DNA of 64,000 nt from Xanthoparmelia taractica. Its lineage: Eukaryota; Ascomycota; Lecanoromycetes; Lecanorales; Parmeliaceae. Shown one piece after another: positions 11,616 through 23,491 of the stretch. Below the pieces are notes generated by a model. The model had not been told where the DNA came from. It made no database searches and saw nothing but the letters and a program-made list of their open reading frames with translations. The position numbers were made by a program, and so were the translations under genes. Where the stretch lies: NCBI GenBank assembly GCA_033085395.1, contig JANQBS010000051.1, positions 154,589-218,588 on the forward strand, written 5' to 3'. How positions within the stretch are numbered: the stretch's first letter is position 1; each line of letters starts with the position of its first letter.

Positions 11616-13065
11616 ATGATGTTTGTGGATGAAGAAGAACCACCAAGCTTGGTGGACGTGACTCTCCCTAGTGCCTCGGCGGCGGCAAACCCCATAGTTT
11701 CACAGCTGCAGGACCTTTCTGCGACCAAGGTCCCTTTGACTATTGTTACCGGCTATCTTGGAGCAGGCAAGACGACACTTGTCAATTACATACTGAAAGA
11801 GCAGCATGGGAAGAAGATTGCGGTCATTCTAAACGGCTTGTATACACCTCGGATTCCCCATTCCGTGGCCATTACATTGCTAACATGAAGTAGAGTTCGG
11901 TGATTGTAAGTTCCTCTCGACCGCTGCAGCTATCATAGTCTCCTAACAGGGCTCTCAATGCAGCCGCCGATGTCGAGAAAGCCCTCACAGTCACTCAAGA
12001 CGGTCAAGAGACGCAAGAATGGCTCGAGCTGGCCAACGGCTGCATCTGCTGCTCCATCAAAGACTTCGGCGTCAATGCAATCGAATCCCTCATGTCTCGC
12101 AGAGGCACTTTCGACTACATCCTCCTCGAAACATCTGGCCTCGCTGACCCCGGCAATCTTGCTCCCCTCTTTTGGGTCGACGATGGCTTGGGAAGCACAA
12201 TCTACCTGGACGGCATCGTCACGCTTGTCGATGCGAAGAATATACTTCTGAGTCTGGACGAGAAGCCTGTCGATGCAAGCACTGATGCAGAGCATGAAGG
12301 TCTGCACATGACTACCGCACACCTGCAAATCTCCCACGCCGATGTGATCGTGATCAATAAATGCGACAGCGTGACGCCGGAACAACTGAAGACGGTGGAA
12401 GAAAGGATCACAGGGATCAACGGGCTCGTGAAAATCCACAAGACGCAGTACAGCCAGGTGCCAAAGCTCGAAAGCTTCCTCCTCGACCTGCATGCATATG
12501 ATGGAGTAGAATCCCTCGATACAATGAGCAAAGGACACAGCCATCTCGATCCCGTAAGTTCCCCACCTCCTGGCCCTCCCGCCCCAAGACTTCTCTAAGA
12601 CATCCCCAATCCACTTAAAACCCCCCCAATACGTCTATCTCCATACTAACACCCCCTCGCCCTTCCCCACAGACAATCTCCACCCTCGCCCTCTCCCTCC
12701 CTCCCCTAAACGCCCACCAACTCACATCCCTCGAATCCTGGCTCCGCTCCCTCCTCTGGGAATCCGTCCTCCCTGGCCCCCTTCCCCTTCCGCATCCTGT
12801 CCACACCTCTAAACCCGAACCCGAACCCGAATCCGCATCCACGTTCGCGATCCACAGACTCAAAGGCCGCTTCTTCACCTCCGATGGCAAGGTCAAAATG
12901 GTTCAGGGCGTGAGGGATGTTTTTGAGATTGTGGATTTGGAAGGGGGGAGTAGGGATGGGGGTGCGGGTGTGGGTAGTGGTGGGGGAGAGGGCAAGTTGG
13001 TGCTTATCGGGAGGGGGTTGGACGAGGAGGCTTTTGAGGGGAGCTTGAGGGGTTGTTTGGAATAG
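11616..13065 (+). CDS. ZNG1: ZNG1-type zinc-transferring GTPase (CobW/COG0523 family)
   Basis: GTP-driven metallochaperone; eukaryotic ZNG1 delivers zinc to methionine aminopeptidase. Four exons (11616-11835, 11894-11905, 11964-12553, 12673-13065) give 404 residues. Walker A is GYLGAGKTT at residues 46-54, the metal-binding CxCC motif is CICC at 104-107, the guanine-specificity motif is INKCD, and the C-terminal CobW domain contains HRLKGRFFTSDGKVKMVQGVR. Switch residues EFGD come from the 12-bp exon 2. Intron 1 must start with GC, because only G|GCTTGT...TAG keeps the NEFGD reading; the other introns are GT-AG. The stretch encoding PEPEPEPES is a hexamer repeat near 12808-12836 in the linker. 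Divergent from MOB3 and convergent with the desaturase. Confidence 0.93.
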
Positions 13066-13539
13066 AGTAAGGAATGGGTGGGTGGATAGGTAGATTGAGA
13101 AAGAGGTGCTTTGATGCGATGATGCTTTCGTAGGACTTGAGTCATGACATGTGTACACATACGTGGGAATGGTGAAAGTAAAAAGATTTAGTATTTGCAA
13201 ATGCGCCTCACATTCATTACGGCATAATTGATCTCTAGTCATTGAGTGTTATATAATTCGGATCAAAAACCTTGTAGTCTATGTAGCTGGTTTGCAGGAG
13301 CGCAGCCGCTGCAGTGTGGTGCGTATGTACAGGAAGAGACATCTCATCTACAGAGTTTATTCGTCTCAAAGTAAAGCATCCTCCGCTTCGAATTGAATCG
13401 AATACCCTATCTATGTATGTTCCATCGTCTCATCCCGAGCCGAGCTAGCTCCAAACGCCTCGCAGAAAGGGGGATTAAGGATTTTAAGTTTGTTCGTGAA
13501 CGTCATGTCTTTGGTAGTGGAGGCAAAGCGTCGACTACC
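13066..13539. other. Convergent 3' intergenic region
   Basis: Shared 3' space between the plus-strand ZNG1 gene and the minus-strand desaturase. No coding frame that is not antisense to those genes. Presumably carries both polyadenylation regions; no specific signal is asserted. Confidence 0.5.
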
Positions 13540-15149
13540 TCACGCGGCTCCGGCAGTGGCAACCGGCTCTGCGATCTTGGTGACTTGGTTGCCAGCGCGG
13601 ATGATTTTCTGGCCTTGACCATCCTTGTCGAATTGCACGTCCTTGTTCTCTCTCTGGGCTCGCTTCCAGATCTCGACCTCGCAACCGCCACGAATGACGC
13701 CAACTCTCATTGTGGAGAGGAGATTGTGCGCCGCGTTGGAGTGCATGTAGACGCCCCCGTTGAACATGGCGGTAGCATCCTTGCCAATGCCGCTGTTGAT
13801 CATAGCCTTGCCTCCAGGGTGCTCCTTGATGAATTCTGTGACGTCGTGAACAACACCAGCGACAGCGATCAGACCGCGGCCATTCTTTGCCTGGTCTTGG
13901 AAGTCGTCCCATTCCATGACTGGTAATGCGTCAAGAGGTACACCCCAGTCCAGCTTGCTGCGCTTCTGGTCGAGCTTCTTCTGCTGCTGTTGGACTCGGC
14001 CTTTCTCGATTTCGTTCTGTTTGAATTGCTTAAGGTCATATGCCAAGCCCATTTGCTTCCACATCCAGATGCTCCACTTGGTCGGGTCATACTGGAAGGT
14101 CTCGATGGCGTTGCGGTAGTCGGAAGGAAATTCGTGGTGGAAATTGTGATAACCTTCACCGAGGGTTACAAGAGCCGTGATGACGTGGTCGCGAGGCGAG
14201 TTACGGTCGTCAAAAGGCTGATCACCAAGCCAGTGAGCCAGGGAGTTGACACAGAATGTGGCTTGCTGGACGAAGAAGATGCGCAAAATGCCTGCGTAGA
14301 TAAAGCCGCCGAACCAGTCACCCCAGCCCAAACCTGCCACAACCATTGGGAAGATGAGACCCATTATGAGCACGACCTTGAGGTAGTTCTTGTGTTGCCA
14401 GACGACGACTGGGTCCTCATTTAGATCGCTAATGTCGGTGCGGCCAATTCGTTTTGGGTTTTGCTTCATCAACATCCAGCCGAAGTGGCTGTAGAGCAGC
14501 CCTTTTCTTACAGAGTAAGGGTCTTTGTCAGTGTCGGTGTAGCGGTGGTGCGCACGGTGGTCACGGGCCCCTAACGCAGTTTTCAGCATCCTGCTACTGG
14601 GCACAAAGAATGTTTTTTACTGACACCAGCGTACTGATCCCTCCACTGCTCCTCCACCGACAGCAGCAAGGAAGATTCTCAGCGGTAACGTGGCGGAGTA
14701 GGAGGTATGGGCCCCTGGAGGGAAGTCAGTATGATGTTCGTTTCAATCTACAGGGTCCCGACGCACATAGCCTATGGTAGCCGGCAGTGATTCCGAGTCC
14801 CGTGGCGAAGTAGTAGACCACGCTCCATAGGGCGGTCTGCCAATGTAAAGGCGTCCAGAAAGCGGTGATGCAGCCAATGACTGGGATGCCAACGATTAGG
14901 TATACGTTCAGCCAATTGACATGCTTGTACCAGTTGGCTAGATATTAATGTTAGCTTGCCGCAATAAAACAGCGTGCATATAGAAGGGAACTAGCCTTTT
15001 GTGATGGGACTGTCTGTGATATGAGGCTTGTTGGGTCGATACGACTGTGACCGGTTTGGCTCCGACTTCTTTGCTGCTGACGATGGCTGTGATGACAGGT
15101 ATTCAGGCTTCACGGCGAGGTGGCCTGCGGCCGGTTGAGAAGACGGCAT
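13540..15149 (-). CDS. OLE1: Delta-9 acyl-CoA (stearoyl-CoA) desaturase with cytochrome b5 domain
   Basis: ER membrane enzyme making palmitoleic and oleic acids from saturated acyl-CoA. Four exons (14996-15149, 14767-14937, 14625-14714, 13540-14570) give 481 residues, the normal OLE1 size. The three iron-binding His boxes are HRLWAH (106-111), HRAHH (143-147) and HNFHH (280-284). The C-terminal fused cytochrome b5 has its heme loop HPGG at 389-392. Hydrophobic segments flank the His boxes as expected. Intron 1 (58 bp) starts with GC: only AAAG|GCTAGT...CTAG yields ITKANWYKHVNW. Introns 2 and 3 start GTGCGT and GTCAGT. The gene is intact, and long-chain unsaturated fatty acid synthesis normally depends on it. 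Confidence 0.95.
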
Positions 15150-17418
15150 AGTGCGGGCAGCCGTCGATGTATGTAGTAGGTGTATGATTGTAGGTTCGAA
15201 TTCTTTGGTAGTTGGGTTATTTGTAGAGAGAAAAAGAGAGGGAAGGGTGTTTTGGGTGTTGGTGAAAAAGTGATGTGTGGAGAAGGAAGGGTGAGAAATT
15301 GGAGAGGTGCGAGCGGTGAGGTGAGCACTTAAGTGTTGTGCCTCTATGAGGCAGTAGGATTTTGCGGCGAAACGGCGAAGCCCAACAAGGTATGATTTGG
15401 AGAGGGTACCGAGAATCACTGGGGAAGTCGAGTGATGATGTGAGCGGTCCAACGTTTGGTCGCTCAAGCTGGAGGTCTCTTTAATCTTGTTGGTGGTCTC
15501 GATATGTGGGACAGATGATGCAGGAGAGAGAAGATGGTAGTCATGATCGAAGTATCTGCCCAATCATGAGCTCCTTCAACAAATTTCTCTTGAAATCGGT
15601 TGGGGATGATTTTTCTTGAGGTAGGGCTGAAGCTGTTGGGAAAAGTTGGGGACTGCGCTAGTGTCAGGGGCGCTTGCAGAAGTTCGACCCGAGAATCAGG
15701 GTCCATGACTGAAGTTGTCATTTAGCCGCCTTGTCGCTTCCGTGAAATCATTGCATCAAATGATGAAATTGTACATGATATTTCGACCAAAAGCCCAGTA
15801 AAGCTACCCTACATTTGGCTAGACAATAGATGAACAGCACCTATTCTTTGAGAGGAGACCCTACAAAGTACCCCTGTCACAGGGGGATATTTCGAGCGTG
15901 ACTGCTTGAGCTGCCCAGTGGACGTCGTGGGATAAGCTCTCAACAATCGAATCTCAACAACGAGCACGCGACTATCTTTCCCAACCTGGCCAGATGCTGT
16001 GAGCCTACGAAGCAACACCAATCCTTGTTTTGCCTCGGTAAGTCATTATTCTAGGCATCAGTCTCCCAACAAATACCTGACAGTGGGGTCCGACCTATCC
16101 GCGCGTTGCTTCCCGCCTCTACGAGCTAGCTTGTTGTCCTACTCAAATCTTACACTGTTGGTGGGTGGCTTGTAAATTTCTCCGAAAGTCTGAGCACATG
16201 GGATCTTCGACTGGCGTAGAACCTTAGCCATTGTGGCTTTCTCCACCAGTTCTCAATTTGCGGTAGACACGGACTGCTAGCGGCAACTTGGCAATGAGGA
16301 GTCTTGTCGTCTTACCATGCGTTGCTGGGTACTCGATCAATCATCACTGTGAACTCTTTGGAACAACTTCGGGCACTCCAGGGTGCAGAACCTCGAGCGG
16401 GAAACTTTACAGACTTTGTCTTGGGAATATCTCCAGTTGACAGCCCTAAGGGTCATGGCTAGTACGATAGAGCGACTCAATGCTTACGACCATTATGGTG
16501 ATTAGAGTTCAAGGGAAAGCCAACGGCACTCTTGTCGAACTACTTTTGCATTGCATAGACGGACCTTATTTGCCAAAGACATGCGCTTCTTGCTTATGTA
16601 AACTTTGAATAAAATGTTGACAGACGCCCCTCGAGCTTGAGTTGAAGGGTTATTCGACGAGGTGTATCGAAATGTGGCAATTACTTCAGATTCCGCTTTC
16701 CAACTTCTTGCTTCAATGCACCGTGAGATTCATGAAGCCATCCATAGACCCAGTACCGGTTCCCATTTGGTTCTAGCCAACAGCGACGCCCCCAAGCAAA
16801 TTTTTGGAACACAGATGCCAAAATCTACCATACTGCTAGCATTCAGAGGAAGCAGACGTTACAGCATGGTGTGCTCTTGGCTGGCCGACCAGAAACGGCT
16901 TTTACCCCTTTAAACACTGGCTATGCATTTCCCTACTACGACCTAACATGTAAGTAGTAAATCTTGCAGTTACGACGTTGATACTTTGACGCACACAGAG
17001 CATTAATCTTATAGAGCCACTATCAGTACTCTCAAACCCCAAATCTTTCCCGTTTCTACGGTCCTCGCATATCCAAGTTGAAGATTGCAAAGGGGACCAC
17101 TAGATGCTGTCCATATTACGCCAGTGGAAGGCGCACGCTCCTTTATCCTTTATTCCGCTCTCAAACGTTCAATCACCAGGATTGGCGGATCGTTGTCCAG
17201 CGATCTGCCTTTGTTGCAGTTCTTTATCATTCTAAAAAAAACTCTTTCTTCAACGTGAATGTGCCATAATAGAACCCCTGTCCAGCCTTGTCCTCCTCTC
17301 CTAGTACAGCAAGTAGTTAAGGTATATGGCGTTTTTCGTCCCTCGTTTTGAGCGCTACACTTCGCAATTCCTCGACTTTAATCATACCACGCATGTGCCA
17401 AACCCAGTCAAGATAATC
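15150..17418. other. Gene-poor stretch, nothing recognised
   Basis: Upstream region of the desaturase, then about 2 kb of balanced composition with only short, motif-less frames (for example 16662-16913). An open frame runs on from the desaturase start to about 15560 on the minus strand but looks like 5' leader, being pyrimidine-rich. No RNA gene or repeat was seen. Confidence 0.45.
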
Positions 17419-19718
17419 ATGGGCAAACGAGTAAAGCGGCCTAATAAGGTTCCCGAACAGACTAACAAGCACATCCGTGTACAGAAGAAATCACAACCAT
17501 CACCTCAGCGAAATCTACGGAAGAATGAAGAAGAGAAGTCGGGCAGGCCTGGGCCATCTTCTTATTAAGCTTCGCAGGGTGGTTTGCATCTTCATCATCA
17601 TCCAGTCCAATTGCCATCGCAGCAACCGGAGCAGGGAGGCAGACGACGCCCTCGGCTAAGACTAAACCCCCCAAAGCCCCAAAAGTTACCATCCTCGAGC
17701 CAAACGGAGCCTACTGATCCACGGTGGAGCTACAGCCAGACTTCGACCTGCTATTCCCAGGACGTTGCAACTTATGACGTTGGACGAGGTGTTGAAGCCG
17801 TTGGGACTCCACAAGCCGAGGACATTGAGTACTGGGGGTCGACAAAAGGAGCCGCGGAGTTCATTCGATCGCACTCCGGTCTTGAAGAAGATTGGGTTGG
17901 CGTCCGGCCTCTAGGTAAGGGAGGTTATGGCTTAGCTGGTCTCTGGGAGCTTCGAGGGGATGATGGCCAAATAATCAAAGTAAGGATCCACACTCGTCAA
18001 CCGGATACTAGCATGCTAATAATCGCGGAAGCAAGTGGTCGTCAAAGAGGAAACACATAAGAGAAGTAATTGGAGGAAATATAAAACGAAAAGGGACGTA
18101 CCAAACGAGGTAAAAGTCATGAGCAGGCTAAATAAGAGACACTGTTATGCTATACCGCGTCTCTTCAACTACAAACGATACGCGCACGCTTACAAACACC
18201 GGATATACATGGAGTTCTGTCCTTTTAAGGACTTGTCGGTGCTTTGCAAGAGGTATCGTAGGTTTAGGTTCGTCACATCTGATCTGCCCACTATATAATC
18301 CAGTGAATGACTGTCTCGATAGGCAATATTTGCCAGAACCGTTCTTGTGGGACACTTTCTACCACTTGGTCAATGCGGCTGCGACGATGAAAGATGGACC
18401 AAAAGGTGTTAATAAGAAGTATGAGATTGTGCACCGAGATTTGAAACCGGCCAATGGTAAGACTTTCCACATCGACTGTTCAATTGTTGGAGTCAGTACT
18501 CAACCAGTTTCAGTCTTTCTAGGAGAGGAGAACCCGGAGAAAGGGTTTCCCTTTTACCCAGTTGCCAAATTAGGCGACTACGGCTTGGCTGTCACGACCA
18601 ATAGCGAAGATCTTTCCAATCCGCGCAATTATCGGGGCCCTGGCACTAGAGGCTATAAGGCGCCGGTGAGTTCAGAGATGCTTGCGGAAACGCACGTGGC
18701 TGATCCTTCCCGCAGGAACAATTGAAAGACGACACTCCTGAGAAAGATCAACATCAACTGTCCTCTTACACAAACGTGTGGGCCATTGGCGCAACAATGC
18801 TCGAACTCCTAACCCTGTATAGACACGCTGATTACGTGAATGATCCCGAGTATCATGTCAATGGCATGATCACCAACATCGACACCACAAAGGAACCAGA
18901 GTACAGCAAAAACTTGAGAGATCTGATCAAACGATGCATCGAACCCGACCCTTTCAATCGCATACCGCTCGACCGCCTTCGTGCCTCCATCAGGTCTTAC
19001 CGGAAGCGTATTTCACGAGCGTACAGGGAGTCAGACGAGGAGGAGAAAGCGAGATTTCGTTCCGATAATCGTCTTTACTATATCAGGAATGAAATCAACA
19101 ACATGCCTACGGGAAATTGGCAACCTAATGAAGCGGAAAGTCCATCGGAGCCCGAATCTGGAAAATTTCCCGACCGTGATTTCCCAGTTATATTTCCACG
19201 TTTCGATGATGGTCCTGAAGGGGAGGGAGATGAGGGCGATGATGGTGATGGTGACGATGGTGATGGTGATGATGGTAATGGTGACGCTGATGATGGTGAT
19301 GGTGATGGTGGCGCTGGTGATGGTAATGGTGACGCTGATGATGCTCCACGACCTGGGCCACTAGAGAGCATACCACGGCAAGGTACGTCACATAAACTTC
19401 TCCGTCCGCCCCTTGGCTTCCCATCTCATCAGCCCCCCATTAGCTAATGACATCGCAGACGCCGTCACCCATTCGCCGGGTCACCGCTTAAGCATTCCTA
19501 TTCTCAGAGCCGACGATACAGAGGAAACAGACGATGAATCGCAGGACATGGAGCTGGAAATCGAGGAGCCGCCCTCACCGACGCCGCCGCGTCATCGCCG
19601 GGCTCGGGCTCCGCCTCAAGTTCAGGCGGTAGCTCCACCGGCAGCGTCGGCTGCAGCACCAGCTACACAGCGCGTCCCTAGAAGGCTTAGGAATGGAAAG
19701 ATTATGGGATATTTTTGA
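17419..19718 (+). pseudogene. Protein kinase with an in-frame TAA near the N terminus
   Basis: Six exons (17419-17979, 18032-18252, 18323-18456, 18514-18665, 18716-19382, 19459-19718) encode a Ser/Thr-kinase-like protein. The glycine loop is GKGGYG, VVVKEE supplies the beta-3 Lys, the catalytic loop is HRDLKPAN, the Mg motif is DYG instead of DFG, and APEQ stands in for APE. Lobe order and intron phases are all consistent. After the kinase lobe, an Asp/Gly minisatellite region and a Pro/Ala-rich tail follow. In the same frame as the kinase, TAA at 17566-17568 interrupts the N-terminal part, and no ATG lies between it and the glycine loop. Either this is a nonsense mutation (CAA to TAA would do) or a missed intron bypasses it. 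The domain itself looks undamaged. Confidence 0.6.
19205..19342 (+). repeat. Coding minisatellite, Asp/Gly-rich
   Basis: Tandem GATGGTGATGGTGA-type units of variable 6-15 bp spacing encode a run of Asp, Gly, Asn and Ala in the tail of the kinase. Because the unit is a multiple of three, length changes stay in frame. The same DNA reads as His-rich or Met/Val-rich frames elsewhere, which are not genes. Confidence 0.8.
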
Positions 19719-20674
19719 GGTACGGTAAGAGGTTGAATCACAGCTAGCTAATCCGTACATGCACCATTGCAAGGTCAGTATGTCCTTACCTCTTCCCTCC
19801 CCTCTTCCCCTTCCCTTCCCTTCCCCCAAACCACCTTTGTTTCCCGGCCGACTGACTGTTTGATTGGTAGGGTACAAATTGTTTGTTTGAGTATACGTAT
19901 TGGGTGTCTTCTTTTCCTGTTGGCTTTGTCAGCTGGCTTTTTTCCATCCGTAGGCGTTTGCATGTTGTGGCGCTGGTCGTCTCTGTATGATTAGTTTAAG
20001 TGTTTGGAATTTCTGTAATAATCAAATTCAAATAGACGTCTTCCACTAACTGCTTCCTGGTCGAGAGCTTGATAAGCGGGGAATCGCTGTCCCGTTCTGT
20101 GGGGGAAATAAGGGGGGTTAGTATCAGCAGCATGTGGCTTTGGTTCAAGCTTTTGTCTCCCTTGGCCTGGCCTGAAGGTATTTCCACCACAGTTTCCGTC
20201 GAAGTCTCGTGGTTTCTCCATATACGACCATCGCATACAAGTCATTAGATGCTAAGGATACACTATCACTGCTCTAGCGGAGGAAGACCATCGACGCGGT
20301 CGATAGGATTCTCGTTCACCCTCACTTTCTGATCATCATACGCCGCGACGATTCGGGCACTATCATTAGACGTACTTTTGTAGTTGCTAGGTCTGTTTTC
20401 GAATGAGGTTGTTGATTCGGGAAAGCTTGTTGGGGATTTGGATAGCTGCTGATGGCAGCGACAAGATGATATTAGTAACGGGATGGGTGGGAATTTTGGA
20501 AAGGAGAGAGGAAAAGATGGAAGGACGGGCGTTGAGATGGGACTGGGGTGAACAGGTAGATTGCAACTTGAGTTTTCGAGGAATGGTACGGGTAGCCAGA
20601 ATTTGTGCTTGCATTGCATGATATGGGATACTCTGGCGTTTGAGATGTCTTTTATGGAACAAGTCAACATCGTG
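19719..20674. other. Intergenic, nothing recognised
   Basis: About 950 bp between the kinase and the 3' end of the minus-strand CYP52-like gene. Pyrimidine-rich near 19787-19825. No supported gene. Confidence 0.45.
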
Positions 20675-22544
20675 CTAATCCAGCAAAACCTTGCACCCGT
20701 CGGCGCTGGAGAGGAAGACGGTCAGCGATTGCTTCTCTTGCCCTGTCGGTACAACTGGATACTTCGGTGGCAACCTGATATCCGGGAAGGTCTGTATTAT
20801 CCTTACGACGGCGCACGAGGCTTCCATCAACGCAAAATCCTCTGAGCATTGTTACCCTACACTCGGATATCACAGCTTGCATGATGGAAAAACAACTCAC
20901 TGCCAAGACAGAGCCGAGGCCCGCCATGGAAGGGTAGGTAGCCCCAGCCAATATTCGCTAGTTCGGGACCTTCCCATCGCTCGGGTCGAAAGTCGTGGGC
21001 ATCGGCGCCATAGAGCTCTTTTCGTCGGTGCAGGTAGTAGGGCACGAATCCTACGCCTACGCCTCGGCGGATGAGGAGGGGGGCTTCGCCATTTGGTCCG
21101 CCGCCACGGGGCAGATAGGTGGGTTTGTTGGCTATGCGGACGTTGATGGGGACGGAGGGGTAGAGGCGGAGAGCTGGAGGGGTAATCGTTAGTTGTGTGT
21201 GGGGATATTGTTGGGTGAGGTTCTGCGCACTCTCGTTTAGGACACATTTGAGATATGACATCTTTTGGACGTGGGTCCTGGTTAGTTCTTGTGAGTCACC
21301 TATGACGGATTGGATCTCGGCGCGGAGACGATGTAGAGCTGAAGTATGGCGGACGAGGAGGAAGCTAGGGTTTTTGAGCTCTTAGCGTTGGATTCTTCCA
21401 AACCACGTCGCGTTGCGCAAAGCAATGGTTAAGTCTAGAGGTACACGGGCTTACAATGTCCAAGATAATAGGCACGCAGTGGTATCTCGTCCAGCTAGTA
21501 AGACATTCACGAGCTGATCACGAACGAGCACTGGATTCTTCATCTCGTCGTACAGATCTTGGATAAAAGCGTAGCGATCCGAATTCGGTCCTGTTCTGTT
21601 TTTGTCTTGCAAGGCTTGCTCGACAAAAATGTTGGCGAACTCTTTAATTCCTCTACAGGCGGCTTTATATCTCGCGGGGCTGTACGCCCAATAGAACTCC
21701 TGCAGCCGCACCCGAAGCGAGCTTATCCCGGACGCGTAGTCGAAGTCTCTAGCAAAAGTTTGCTGGGCATCTTCGAGGCCACTGGCGGATTGACCGAAGA
21801 TGAGAGCTGTGGTTGTGGCCAGTGTGAAGCGAAAGAAGAACGGCTGTAGATCAACAACACCGCTGGAGGAGGCCAGTCCGGCGATGAGTATATCAGTGTG
21901 CTCGCGAAAGCTCTGAAGGTCCTGGTAGTGGCTTTTCAGGAATGGCCGACGCAGCATTTCACGGGAATGCTTCCAGGGTGTTCCATCTTGCGTGAAGATG
22001 CCTTCTCCGATGAAAGGTAGCAGAGCTCCACGTCGAGAGCCCATACCAAAATCTATAAAGCTTGCTCAGCAGAGCGGCCGGACACTACCATACCTAGGGC
22101 GACACTACGTACCTTCAAACCTTGTTGACAGCATCGCTTCGAGATTTATTGGGTCGAGGGTCGTATATCCCATAGAGCCTAGCATTTTGATTACAAAATT
22201 CGGTCCAAGATCGTCAATGAATGGCTGCTGATAGGCAAAGAGACGGTTTTCGGCAATTGCAGCCAGTTGTGCTCTAAGAACGTCGAGTCCAAGGGGCCAT
22301 TTAACGGGAAGTTGCGCTGTTACAGGCTGGCAGCCATGTTGCTTGCCAAACAGTGTCTCTGCCTATACATATGGGATCAGATCTAAGGGCAGCGTGCCAC
22401 AAATCACAGACTTACTTCGTATTCACGTCTTCGTTGTTGAAGCTTGTAAAGGAAGTAGGCAAGTACCAGGATGAGAAATGGAAGATAAATACCGAGATTG
22501 TGTACGCCCGTGCCAACCCAAAGATCAAGAGGCCAGTCCCGCAT
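20675..22544 (-). CDS. CYP52-like cytochrome P450 monooxygenase
   Basis: Six exons (22416-22544, 22113-22362, 21455-22052, 21231-21364, 20901-21173, 20675-20841) give a complete 516-residue P450. An N-terminal membrane anchor (IYLPFLILVLAYFLY) is followed by the I-helix LLAGRDTTA, the ExxR helix ETLR at 370-373 and YLPFHGGPRLCLG with the heme Cys at 459. PTYLPRGGGPNG followed by YLHRRKELYG is the signature of the CYP52 family, microsomal enzymes that omega-hydroxylate n-alkanes and fatty acids. All splice sites are GT-AG and all phases agree. It is the only intact P450 in the window, unrelated in subfamily to the two relics at 2-5 kb. It could belong to a related fungal family such as CYP539; the substrate is inferred only from family. 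Confidence 0.9.
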
Positions 22545-23491
22545 GGCGGAGTGTCACGACGTAGTGAGAAGAGGAAGGCATTTTAAAATATGCGATGAGA
22601 TATGTTTCAAAATCAGTGATGCTCATTTTACTATTTCGATCTCAGCCTAACTAGCATAGGAGCATCCTACCTCGGTCGGAATGACCTCGTAGGGCTGAAT
22701 GCAAGATTGCAGGAATTCAAAGTCTCTCCAGGCTGACTTAGGGGTACCTTAAGTCGCGAAAGGCTCCTTACCATCTTTTCAGGATAGAAGTGATTGGTGG
22801 AGGAGGTGTTGGATCAGAAGAAAACCAACCAGTTAGCCCTGGAGAATCACAGGGCTGAATTGGAGGTGGGGACCCTTTTGTTGGATTCTCTACTGTTGTA
22901 GGGATAACCATGAATGATACATTTAGGCAGGAAATTGCACGATATTCAAAGTCTGCAATTTGAAACACCCTAGAAGGAAATACAAAATGCAGATGACTGC
23001 TCGATATTGAAAGCCTGCGTTTTTAGATACCCTAAGAGAAATACAAAATGCAGATTTGCTACACCAATTTCAATGTCCACGCAGAAGCTGAGATTACATT
23101 GCAAGGCCCAAGTGAGATGGAGTTGATGTTCTGAGTAACCTATCTATCTAGACCTCTGTAGCAAGTGGCTAATTGGAGGTAAGGAATGCCGAATCCCAGA
23201 TGTCTATGGGCATCGCTGTGAAGGGAGGTTGGACCTTTTAGTAAAGTCGTCTCAATGAATGGAAAGAACGAGAGATGGGTGATGAAGTGAAGAGATAACG
23301 TTGTGTGACAAGCGACATGAATAGTAGTAAAGAAATTCATATAGAGCAGATCAGCTAAGCGTAAATTAAAGGGTCTTGTGTGAGCCCCTGGTATGGTGGT
23401 AGTGTATCCGTCAAAACGCCAATTGGAAAGCTCGGAACTCCGTGCCGACGGACTTTGAATTCTGTATGGTGTATAGTGTTGGTTTCTCTGC
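22545..23491. other. Intergenic with a 62-bp direct repeat
   Basis: Upstream of the CYP52-like gene and downstream of the membrane-protein gene. Holds the duplicated unit at 22941-23060. No gene seen. Confidence 0.5.
22941..23060. repeat. Two diverged 62-bp direct repeats
   Basis: Units starting at 22941 and 23003 share GATATT(C/G)AAAG at the left and AAATACAAAATGCAGAT at the right, with scattered differences between. Period is 62 bp, two copies. Function unknown. Confidence 0.7.

Noticed and set aside
13393..14424. Long plus-strand open frames through the desaturase
   Set aside because: Antisense shadows of a well-supported gene; no family match.
16662..16913. 83-codon plus-strand frame in the 15-17 kb gap
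   Set aside because: No motif, no introns that extend it, and unremarkable composition.
19078..19424. Minus-strand Ser/Pro-rich and His-rich frames
   Set aside because: They are the GATGGT minisatellite of the kinase read in other frames.
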